64,000 nt of DNA from Dactylonectria macrodidyma (taxonomy: Eukaryota; Ascomycota; Sordariomycetes; Hypocreales; Nectriaceae): the NCBI GenBank assembly GCA_020744425.1, contig JAGMUV010000010.1, positions 1,922,001-1,986,000 on the forward strand, written 5' to 3'. How positions within the stretch are numbered: the first letter of the stretch is position 1; the number at the start of each line of letters is the position of its first letter. Both the position numbers and the translations under genes were made by a program. Positions 43,953 through 54,341 of the stretch are shown here, piece by piece. A model generated the notes under the pieces. That model was not told where the DNA came from, searched no databases, and saw only the letters and a program-made list of their open reading frames with translations.

Positions 43953-45964
43953 CTAGGCTTTGGTAGTTAAAAACCCAAGCAGTCTCATCCCATTCTCAAC
44001 AACTTGCATCGTACAACGATACAATGCGAGGCGTGCCCTCCGAGCCCCGGGAGGGTCTTCCACAATCGACGATCCTGGCCCCACCTGCCTTGCGAAGTCA
44101 CCCTCTTGGCTGTGATCATCATCTTCACTAGGCTCAAGAAGCTCCAGAGACTCTGAAAGCTGAGTCATGTACATGAAGATAGTATGGGGCTCGAGAGACT
44201 TGAATGCAGTTGCTGTGACCTCAGGGAATCGAGCCAAGGCGCCCAGAAGTTCGGCTGCCACGTCGTCTTCGAACACAGAGGGGTCTGGAGACACCGCCTC
44301 GAGGTCTTCAACTTCGAGCTCGGAAATCTTGGAGACAATTTGTGCATAAAATTGTTGCAAATCAAGGCCTGTTACTCCGTTGTCGGGTGAGATGTGGTCA
44401 GGGTCAATTGTGTAGCTTTGAGATCGTTTCTTAGTGGCGACTTCTCTGCAAAGAAGAGCGCCAATAGCCAACTGTATCTTATCGAGTCTCTCATCCAGTT
44501 TCGAGTGGGAGGCAGAGGACGATGGCTGCTGGATTGAGCTGCTGCACTGGTCAATGATGTTGTCAAGTAGCAACGGTCCGTTCATGTGTTCTTCAAGCCC
44601 TTGGATCTCACCAAAGCCAACATGTTGAATCTTCTTCTCCAAATCGGTGTATCCCATCAACTTTAGGACAAGGGAAAGTTTTTGGAAATGGGAGCTCTGT
44701 CGTGAAGAGACAACATAGATCATCTTGTCAAACTCATATGCCTTGTGGCGATCGATAACTGCTCCGACATCGCGGAGCAGGTAGGTTGATGTTCCGTCGT
44801 GATTGCGAAGCGCTTGCGAAGTTACACCCTTGCCAGCCTTTCCGGCATGCTTTGCAAAATCAATGAGCCATGACCCTCCCTCGATCTCCTCGAGGATGCC
44901 TTCGGCTTTGAGCTTCTCCTCCACTTCAGACATCGTCTCAGGTTTGACCTGAGACTCACCAGAATAATCATCGAAGCGGATTCCCATACGTTCATACGAT
45001 GGCTTCATATGATCGATGGCGAGATTCCTGAACTGAGCCCACAAACCTACCGCATCTTCAGTTTGTGATTCCAAATCTCGGAAGAAGGCATCCCTTTCGG
45101 CGGAGAGACCTTGGCCGTCAATATCCGAAGAACTACAGCCTTCACTCTGAGTCTTCCTGGTTTCTTCCTGCTCAGGTTTCAACAGAGCCTTGATTTTCAG
45201 GTACACCTCGAGCATATGCTCAAGCGGCTTGCTTTCCAGAAGCTCTTGGGAGCCAAAGCGTTGAAAGCCAACAGCTAGCAAGGCAAGGTCTTTGCCCCAG
45301 TCGCCGAGGTGGTTGAGTCTCACAACATCCCAACCCATACATTCATACATGTTTGAGATAAACGCTCCAATAAGTGTGCTTCGGAGGTGGGTACCTTTGA
45401 ACTGACTGCCGACATTTGGGGACGAGAACTCGACAATTACCTTCTTCTTGGCACCAAATGTATCCTTCAAGCCTTCCGATAGGTGCTGGCCATATGAAGC
45501 CTTTCGGTCCTCAATGTACGGAAGCAGGAGCCTTGGTAGAGCCAGTGAGGAAAAATAGAACCTGATTCGCGGACCATCAGGATACGGCGCTGTGAAGAAT
45601 GACGACGGTTGTAGCTGCATATCCTTGTCAACATTTGATTGCATCGCCTTGGTGCCAACGGCGGACAACGTACTTTCTGGCTCACATCAATGGAGCTTCC
45701 GATGGGCGGTTTTGATTTGTCCATTAGGTTGAGCTTGGGCACAATGACTTCCAGGTCGGCCATTGAGGAATCGGCAATCGAGTTGTATGCCGACGAAATG
45801 TCGCAATGGACCGCAGAAGCGATTAGATTGGCAAGATGCGACCGAAAAATGTCGAGTGGCTGAGACAGGATATCGGCCGCTGGGATGTCAGGCATTTCCG
45901 ATTCCAACCCAATATCCTCCAGCTGCGAGCTAAGCTCGCCCATGGTCATGGTGAGGCTCGCCAT
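43953..45964 (-). CDS. Degenerate arginyl-tRNA-synthetase paralogue
   Basis: Two exons, 45964-45686 and 45614-43953, joined by a 71-nt intron (gtgagc donor, atatgcag acceptor); 646 aa, the length of a fungal cytosolic ArgRS. The family is clear from ALPRLLLPYIEDRKASYG, KKVIVEFSSPNV, HLRSTLIGAFISNMYECMGW, RLNHLGDWGKDLALL, RFDDYSGESQV and DGTSTYLLRDVGAVIDR. But the HIGH site, normally FHAGHLRST, reads FKGTHLRST (K166-G-T-H169), so the first His and the Gly are gone. The KMSKS-like loop, normally QGMSTRKG, reads QGLEEHMNG (about 430-438). The anticodon-binding half is also highly diverged. It is therefore unlikely to charge tRNA normally. The open frame across 646 codons argues against a recent pseudogene. 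A normal ArgRS must exist elsewhere in the genome. Confidence 0.85.
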
Positions 45965-46350
45965 AGCAAGGCAACTTCGGGGCGACTGGAAGGCAATTGC
46001 TCAGCCAGCTAATCGGTGCGGGCGGTTCGGTAGGATGGTGATGGTGGAGGAAAGCAGAGCAGTCGCCGAGCACCCCCTTCATCAACTCGCTTTTGTGAAT
46101 GTTTGCGGCACAGAAAGGCCTTGGGCATAAATCGTCATCAGATGACGCCACCCAGCGGCACTTGACTGGTAAGGCGACCGTACTGCTGATATGAGTTGGG
46201 TGTCAACCGTTGGTCATGCGTCTGATCTTGGACCAATTATAGTCTGCCAGCAATTCCTTGCATGAATGTCGCGCTACAAGACACACTCATCGCCAGCCTC
46301 ACTCTACGGCTTACCACGGCGGTTCCGAGCGGGAGGGTTTCATAGAACAA
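45965..46350. other. Spacer with the ArgRS-paralogue promoter
   Basis: No gene seen. It also holds the 3' flank of the eight-exon gene that ends at 46351. Confidence 0.4.
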
Positions 46351-48710
46351 TCATTGCCAGGGAGGCTCTAAACTGATCCTATCTCGGCGTTGTTCGCTTG
46401 CAGCAGCTCGGCGATCAAGCACGGCTCGCGGCCGGGCCAGAGGCACCTCTTGAAATCCTGTTTGAGCCTGCATTCCGTATGTTCTGTATGGGTTCCCCCA
46501 TTCACGGAATCCCGACTCCCGGGCCGGGAAACAAGTCTCGTTTACCGGTACCCCAGATGTGCTTCTCTTTGAAAGGGACGCCAAATGCCAAGGTCGCCGT
46601 ACGGCCCATCTCGCGCCGTCTTGGGGATCATCCTCCACCCCAAAATGACTGTGAAGGTTGGGCATCTTGCCGCGCAGCCAACGCACTGGACTCGAACTAG
46701 GTTCAATGTACCACTCCAATGCGGAAAATCCACCTGTTAGGAGAAGAAACAAGGCCCATTGTGGGAAAATTGATAGAATCTGCGCCTGTACAATTGCCGC
46801 CGAAGCAACGGCCGGTGTTATGACTTGCACCTGAATACAGTCAAAATTAGCGCCATCATCTCCACGTGTAGATCCACGCTCATACATACAAACGTGACGG
46901 TGTAGTGCTGCAGAAAACTGAAAGAACCGCTGTGCGCACCCATGTCAAGTTCCAACTGTATTGATATATTAGAGTCAGCCTTTTCACACAACTTTTCAAA
47001 GGTGAAAACAATGCACTTCAGATAGTGACATATGGTGTCTCAGCTCTTGATTGATAGAGCTTGAGGACAATGAGAGTGCCACATTTAAAGCACTTACTTT
47101 CTTCCTGAACTGGTGGCATTGATGTTCCAGGTCCAGGAAACCTTTCAAAATGTCGCCAAGCTCTTTGACCTTGTTGACTATTTGCCAGTGCAAGGACTGC
47201 ACCCCGTAGCTGTTGGGGAAATGTACCCAGGCATCATCCGTGAAATCGTTCCAGGCAGTGATAATGGCGCGGAGCGTGAGGGTGAGCAAGGCCAACAGCT
47301 CTTCGGTATTTTCGAGCCACTCACGATTTCTCACGATGCATTCCATGGTTTCCCGAGCACAATCTTGTGAAGTCGGAATTCGCACGACGGTTGCGCGGTG
47401 TTTCTCGACCTGCGGGCAAGGTCAGACTAGCCCCCAGTGGCTCTAGGATGAATGACGAGACTGGTATTTCTCACGTGATTTGAGATTCTATTTTGAATGA
47501 TGGTAAATGTGTACATCCACTCTTCATACCACTGCTTGAATCGCTCGTACATAACCATGAGGAAGTAATCACATGGATGCGGCGACACTTTGTGAGCTTC
47601 CACGATACCAATTGTGGATGGATCCCACTTCTCCATGGGCTCCTCGGGATCAGCATCAACTTCATCAACATCTTCTGTGTAGTACTCGACTGTGTCTTGG
47701 TTTTCCGGGTTCTCATTATAGAAATATGTGTCGCCAAGATAATTCGATGTCCAGACGGATTTGTTGTAACCGTAAACGGTGAATGAATGTTGAGTTTCGT
47801 ACAGAATCTCAACAGATGGTGAATTGCTGTCTGCATCTGTAGATAGAAAGGAAAGTTTTCTACACTTCCTCCAGGGCTTCTTGTCTGGTGTCTTGCGAGA
47901 GTCCTCGAGCGGACCATCCTTCACATCGACCGTCCGTAGCACAAATGAAGGAAGGTGGCAGACGAAAGAGAAAATTCGGCCACCGTTCTATTCTCAATGT
48001 GATTTTCGTCAGTGACTTGCTTGTCAATAAGGGAAAGTACTGACCCCGATGTTGAAGCGAATAGAAGCCGGGTTCATTTGGCCTCTGATGTGATTCCAGA
48101 AGAAGTCTTTAAGAATATGAAGCTCCGATTGCTTGGCGTTCAAGATGAGTACAGCGATTGATTCCAGCGTGGGGTGGTGAAGATGGCTGCCACTCAGTTA
48201 GCATCATCTGTCTAAACACCTCGCAGAAGACCAAAACCATTTCTAGATTCACTCACAATCGCCTTATACATGCATCGGGCTCAGTGTGGTCGCCAAAGCG
48301 CTTTTGGGTGTTACTAAGGTAGTTTGCAGGATGGCGAGCATGGATATTCTACTTACTTTGCGCTTGAGAGCCTCGTCAGCCTTTTGGGCTGACATTACTC
48401 CATTGTAGCTACGAGGTTGGTTCTCATCAGTGTCGTAAAGCCACAGCCTAGACTTACTCAGGTCTACAAAGCAACCTGCCTTCACTTTGATCAGTGTGGT
48501 ATCCAGGCCGACGGTTCGGAACAATTCGCGTTCATAGAGATCCCGAGGGGAATGGACTGGTATGTTGAGAAAGAGATTCAACGGCGTGTCGGCTCCATCC
48601 CCTCGGAATACTTGTTGTATCCACGACTCGTTTTCACTTTCTAAGCTCAAGGTGGATTGATCCCAGTTGAACAACGACTGAGAGTTGACGGTCCGTTGGC
48701 TAGGCTGCAT
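46351..48710 (-). CDS. Conserved fungal membrane-associated protein of unknown function (eight exons)
   Basis: Starts at ATG 48710 (MQPSQRTVNSQSLFNWDQST). Exons placed: 48710-48357, 48300-48257, 48192-48045, 47987-47475 and 47409-47098, all in phase. Two short exons near 47045 and 46965-46890 and a last exon from about 46826 to 46351 follow. Characteristic blocks: LNIPVHSPRDLYERELFRTVGLD, FVDLSKSRLWLYDTD, SHLHHPTLESIAVLILNAKQ, FSFVCHLPSFVLR, and VRNREWLENTEELLALLTLT. The last exon has a hydrophobic segment (PAVASAAIVQAQILSIFPQWALFLLLTGG), probably one or two membrane helices near the C-terminus, then a polar tail. The pattern recalls an uncharacterised fungal family; I do not recognise a catalytic motif and assign no function. 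The last three junctions are the least certain. Confidence 0.65.
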
Positions 48711-51700
48711 CTCGTACTATATCGAAGTTACAGGCGAGGGTGAGCAAAGATGAGACGAACTATTCCCCATTCGTCAATAGTGGGAGTCGCTCCTTGAAAG
48801 TGGCTTTCGTGGTCTAGGAGCCACAGTGGTTGTTGGTACACGGCACATACCAGCCCTCAAGAGTTTCCATGTAAGAATGTATGAGAGGAGACAGCGGTTC
48901 TGACGGCATAAAGCATGTGCGTGGGAGGGTGGCGCACTAGGGTGCCGGGTGATTGTCTTTGCGTTTTTTCAACTCATAATATGACCATCACCTTTTGGAT
49001 GAGTGGTTCTCATATATAATGGCCAAGACCACCCGAAACGCATCCTCCAATGTCTCACACAGCTTGAAGCCAGTCTACATGGTCACATGGAGATTGTGCG
49101 TGTTAGACAACCTCCAGAGAGGTGCAGCATGCAGGTCGGCCCAAGCGCCGCTGCAGTACAGCTCACGCCGAGTGAGACAGGCGAGGAAAATGTGCTTCTT
49201 GCCCAAGCCGCAAGCGCAAAGCCCCGATCGCCTGGACGCCTTACGACGAATTTGCAGCGGTATCATCTTGAGCATTCTTGTACGGTCTATTTTTATTGGG
49301 AAGCTGTCCAAGCCTTCCCCTCCGCCCAAACGCCCCCCACGCGACACCCAAGAAACGAGGGACAACCTAAAGGGAACAATAGCCAGGGGAAAAAAAAAAC
49401 GAGAGAGAAGTGATGGTGAAGAATCGACATGAAAACAAAAGAGAAGGGGAAAAAATTGCTGCACATGACAGCCTCGGTTGTACATCTTGCTTTCCCACAC
49501 CCGAGAGAGATTATCATCCGAGCATCAATGCGCCTGATGTTTCCAAGATGGAATATACACCATCGAAGCAGCACCTTCTCGGCTCAATTATGTAATGCCG
49601 TATTGTCGCAATCAGTTGCGGGCGGCGCCAGCAGATGGCTTTGATTTGACCTTAATCACTGGACAATACATGCATCGCGGTGTGCTACAATAGACGCAAG
49701 GATCTACCCTCATAGACATGCCGGACTGGCCGCAGTTACACTATCTTACTGGTTCAACAACTCGGCTTCACAAACAACAGAGGACGTATCCATCCCAGGG
49801 AGCGACTTACACATGTCCACAAGGCAACTTGCCTCTTCTTCGGTCCACACACTCGCGGGCCTGCTTCTCCACTCCGCCCCGGAATCCGCCATCGCCCCAC
49901 CATTCCGTTGGGAGGCAGAGCTCCGTCCGGCCCATAACACGCCTCAACGGGAGATAATTGGACATGGTCAGCTGCCTCGTGACTCCAGACCGATACCCCG
50001 AGTTCTGAGGAGGGCCAGATGTTCTGAGGCCCCTCTGAGCACTCAGCCTCAATGGCTGCCGCATGCCTAGCGTGTCCGCCCCCCAGGGGCTCCGGCGGGG
50101 CCATGATGACCCGGAGAGCAGTTGGTGGTTCGCCGTGCGCGCGACAAAGAAGGAATCTGCTTGAACCAATCACAATCAGCGGATATGGCTCAAAAGAATG
50201 GTGGATTTACCAACTTACTGCTGCGGCAATGGGTGGGGTCAATGGGGACGCTGTATTTTGGGATTTTAGGCTCTACATCGACACAGAATCGCGGAGTCTA
50301 GATGCTCTTACGGCAAACCGGAAGTGTTGAGGATTTCAGGAGTCAGAAAGTTGTAACCAGTACTTAAATATACCTTGGCCCATTTCTAGCCTCCGTGTAC
50401 CTCATTCCATCGGCGGCCGACCGCCGAACTACCCTGTGCGCCCCTGCAAATGACATTCGCGCTAGCCTGTTCCAGTCGTCAATATTCGGCTCTGCCGCTC
50501 CCGTCTGAGGGCTGGAATCTCTCCAGACAAGGGCGGTAGAGTAAGGGGGGAATTACCTTATTTCGTTTCCACGTCAACAACAAGCAGAAACGCCCAATAA
50601 ATAAACAAGTTAGACGAGAAGCCACTCTCAGCGGACAATCAATAGTTACTGTGGCGATTTCCTTACCTCATCCTGACCGTGGTCAGTTGCAACCTCACCG
50701 GTCGGTCGGCGGTAGCACAGGTACAACAGGGATTCAGCACGCAGTCAAACCTTGAGAGGGTCTGGTTGAGCCCCATTTCAGGCACTACACAGCTGCAAAC
50801 GCTGGCGTAAACTTCAATATTGCCTTGCATAGAGGGAGTGGTATGTAATTACGAGGTAGCACTGCATATGTGGCTTCGTCACTGCCGAGATCGGCCACCC
50901 TGAGAGATGTGAAACACGGAATCCAACCTTCGGCGATCGAGAAAAACGAACCTGCGGAACCCGGTCCAGTTGCAACTCTCTCACGTGGACTAATTTCCCT
51001 ATGAAACAATTGTTATCGCTAGCGTACGATGATTAGAGAGGTGCCCTGTGGTGACATGCGAGCAGTCAACTGGCCATGTCTTTCAAATCGCACGGCGAAG
51101 AAAAGAGCCCCAAGTCCAAATCAAGGGTTTAAACAACAATAGTAGACAGCTCTGAATCCACCAGGCTGTGTGGCATGGGCATTATGTCACCATTTGGCGT
51201 GATTCCTTGGCGCTTATGCAATTTTGTTGCAGGGTTGACGCTGGGGATTGTGACAACAGCTCACCCGTAGGTCTTGATGAGTAAATAGTTGGGACTAGCT
51301 TTATTTTTTCTCTGTGCAAATCAACTTCTGTATAATACCTTGAAAATCTCGCCACTGAAATACCACGTGGCATCTACGAGGAAGCCTGAACATGTCAATC
51401 GTCTGAACCGCTCATTTATTAAAAGATACAACACCAAAAAATATTCATCTGTTTAAACACATTTGCAAATTATATCAACTCTGAGCTAAGAAGCTGTCCC
51501 AGGACCACTGCTGTCCCAGGAGGCGACGGGTATCTGATTGATTGATTGATTGGCTCATAGACTGTCCCAGCCGCCGTAGTGGCAGCTATGCAGCGTACAA
51601 CTATAAATACAGGTGCCCCCGCTCTCATGTCCAGGAATGAACCCTGCTCCCCCTGTCTGCTAGAAGCCGGGGTTACCTGTACTAACAGTCTTCCTATATG

Positions 51701-52009
51701 TTCTATATCTATGCTCTTGTCAGGCCTTTCCTGCCCTTCCTCAACTTCTGTATACCAGTAATCACTCGTCTGCGCTGTGTATTAAGTACTGTGGACGGGG
51801 CTACCCGCAAGGCTCCGGGGCCCCTGCCTAAGGAATCGTCTTGGCTGCTTGTACTGCTATTGCCGGGCTGCTGAGAACCTTGCTGCCTATAGCAATAGTT
51901 GTGTTTGATATGCGCTACATGAAGTCGATGCGACCATCATCGTGGTAGCGAAGGTATCCGTGGCTTGCTCGCTTGTTGTTTTCCAGGTCGGTATTCCTGT
52001 GAGGCCATG
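48711..52009. other. Gene-poor interval of 3.3 kb
   Basis: Several overlapping open frames at 49000-50330 run on both strands with low-complexity or Arg/Pro/Ser-biased sequence, and none has a recognisable domain. A TGAT microsatellite lies at 51534-51552. The block ctgtcccag occurs three times at 51493-51570. No gene supported. Confidence 0.5.
51534..51552. repeat. TGAT microsatellite
   Basis: Four to five tandem TGAT/GATT units in the gene-poor interval. Confidence 0.85.
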
Positions 52010-52649
52010 TGTTACGGCCCAGGATGAGACCAGGCGGTCACACCCGGCAGAAACGTAACGCCCCATGTTCTTTTCCTCCAATCGCTACTGGATCACCACC
52101 GTGATCCCCGTGCTCCCTCGAAGTATATATACGACATTCATTTAGCACTTTTCATAGCAGATAGCCTCACCAGCTATTACCAGACCGTGACCTACATTGC
52201 TCACTACGACGTCCTGATCCACTAGATCATACACCCCACGCCTAGGACGTATCCTACAGCCCTAGGTTAGACCCGACCCTCACAAATAAGTAAACTAATA
52301 GGCTATATATCACCGCTTTACACACTAACCGCAGGCCGATATGTTGCTGCTAGCAGGTCACAGCAGAATGTGACGCATATCGCGATACAAGACATCGCGT
52401 TCCTAGCAAACCGGCCCTAGCAACCGATTGACTGAAGGAATGAGGTTACCAAGGGAACCGTTGGGAACGCACACACTGTATTTAAGGGAGAGAACCCTCC
52501 TGCATCCTCTAGCTGTTCTGCACACTTTCCAAGACCCTTATATCAAATACCTTGTGTGTCCTACCGAGTGATATGACGAGTGTGTGATACTTGCAAAACG
52601 ATACAACCCGGAATTATAGTTAGCCCTATCCTAAGCGCATGCTATAACA
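52010..52649. mobile_element. Solo LTR candidate of a fungal LTR retrotransposon
   Basis: A 640-bp block begins TGTTACGG and ends ATAACA, so it has TGTTA...TAACA terminal inverted ends as expected for an LTR. It contains promoter-like sequence (tatatatacg near 52124, gtatttaaggg near 52479). Flanking 5-mers are ccatg on the left and ccctg on the right, a 4-of-5 match to a target-site duplication. No primer-binding site, polypurine tract, gag or pol is readable beside it and no second copy is in the window. Confidence 0.45.
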
Positions 52650-52779
52650 CCCTGAGTATCCCTGAGCTATCCCTGAGCCACCACTGGGCTCTCTCAATTA
52701 GGAATTATACGCTAACTAAATTAAGAAATTTTGAACTGCAAGTTTAGGAACGTAGAACACTCAAAGTTGGTTGCCGGAT

Positions 52780-54341
52780 AGCCGTCAACGAAAGACAGAG
52801 ACTCGTCGGTTCCCCTCTGCGAACAGACGGCAAATTCGACATCGACACCGATCCGTACCTTGATGCGTTTGACGATTCTTCGTTCTCTTCCGAGTTTTGC
52901 CATGGCCAAGACGCGGAGCAGCTTGAGGAGGACTACGTGGACGAGGCGCACAAGTCGATCGAATACATCAACATCGCCAATAACGACTCCACGGCTGTTT
53001 CCCTTCGCTCCCAAGCCCTCGCCTAACTCACCTCCAACGCCTGGCTCTCTGCCGATGTCATGGGCCTCCTGTAGCAGCAGCTGGCCGACAAAGCCATCGA
53101 GGGACCCCCCCAAAACATGACGGCGGCCACCACCTCCTCCCTCCTGGATCCGCCCTTCTTCCGCCGCTTTGCCCACGATGACTCCTCCCTTCTCTCTCCT
53201 GCCATACGGTAAAAACAGTGCCGGTTCATCCTCGCCTGCGTGCACCACGAATCCCCAGGCCACTGGACACAGGTCACCATCGACAGCCAGGGCAAGCGCA
53301 TCAAGTGGTATGATCCGATGCCTGGCCAGCATCGCACCGACGAAGTTCGCGGGAAACTGCGACAGTGGACGGGGCGTGTGTTTGGGGGGGTGCCGTATGA
53401 CTTTGTCGCCATGGTAGGTTTCTTTCTGTTCTGTTCTGCTGTCTCTCCTCGTGACCCTCAGCTGATGACTTCCATCGTGGCTCAGAACAACCGGATTCCT
53501 TCAGTTGCAGTCCCTTTGCCCTCCAAGCACTCGACTGTCGGCTCCGCGGCCTACCTTTTCCTTCAAGCTGGCATCCAGTCGGCACACGCAATCACCTTGC
53601 CTCGTTAGTTGCCACGACTCCAGGGCCATCCCTCTCTGTTTCTCGACACAACACTGCCGACTTTGACGTCAATGTCCCTGAGCTGAGCGGCAATCTCAGC
53701 TCACTTCCTCAGCTCCTCCACGAAGATGCCAACCAAGCCATCTCCGATCGCGACAACAATCTGAGCCAACCCCCGACTGCTCTCGACACCTCCTGCCAAT
53801 CTCCAGCAGAACCCTTGGAGGACTCGCTACCTCGCCCACTCGGTTGCAACCGACAACAGCAACTGCCAGAAAACAGCCAACCACGGACACCCGCCCAAGA
53901 CACGACCTCGCGCTCACTGTCACCATATGTCAAGCGTCCACGCGAAGCAGACCTCGAGCTAGCCCAGTCTGCGCTGTCCCCAAAACGCCAGAGGGAGTGT
54001 TCTTCCGTCATGTCTACCGACGAAGCTCTCGTCATGGCCACGCAGAACTTCGTCGTCAGTCTCAGATCATGGCGTCCCTCAACCAATCCTTCAACAATGA
54101 CATGGCCAACATCCCCCGTTTTGGCCTCGACCAGTTCGCCGCCACTCTCGACGACGAGATAGCATCGCTGGCGCGTCTCCGGCAAGAAGACGCCGTGCTG
54201 AAGCAACAAGCTGACGCAGCGGCGAGCGAGTTGCAAATGCTCAAAGACAAACGTGCAGACCTCGAGCGGCGCAAAAGTGCACTGCAGCGACTCATCGGCC
54301 TAACACAGTCTATCGCAACCGACGCTAACTCCGACGACTAG
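52780..54341 (+). pseudogene. Dead Ulp1-like cysteine protease gene
   Basis: One plus-strand frame shows a C48/Ulp1-type protease. LTSNAWLSADVMGLL is followed by HHESPGHWTQVTIDSQGKRI with the catalytic-type His before Trp, then WYDPMPGQ. After a short intron-like break comes QPDSFSCSPFALQAL, the active-site Cys block in which the usual Gly after Cys is Ser. The frame is cut by TAA at 53024-53026, TAG at 53072-53074 and TAA at 53210-53212, all one C-to-T step from Gln codons. A further frame change near 54060 precedes the C-terminal coiled coil (EIASLARLRQEDAVLKQQAD, LERRKSALQRLIG). Such proteases occur in fungal mobile elements and multicopy families. It sits 130 bp after the solo-LTR candidate; the association may be chance. 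Confidence 0.7.

Noticed and set aside
45660..45690. Apparent frameshift or 26-nt intron in the ArgRS-like gene
   Set aside because: A normal 71-nt intron (gtgagc at 45685 to atatgcag at 45615, with a ttgac branch-like site) joins the two frames in phase, so no lesion is needed.
46820..46887. Methionine at 46887 as start of a separate small gene
   Set aside because: The first about 20 codons are better read as an intron (gtatgt to ttcag); the hydrophobic segment after it continues the eight-exon gene.
49000..50330. Cluster of 80-145-codon frames on both strands
   Set aside because: Mutually overlapping, biased in composition, with no domain and no plausible splice model.
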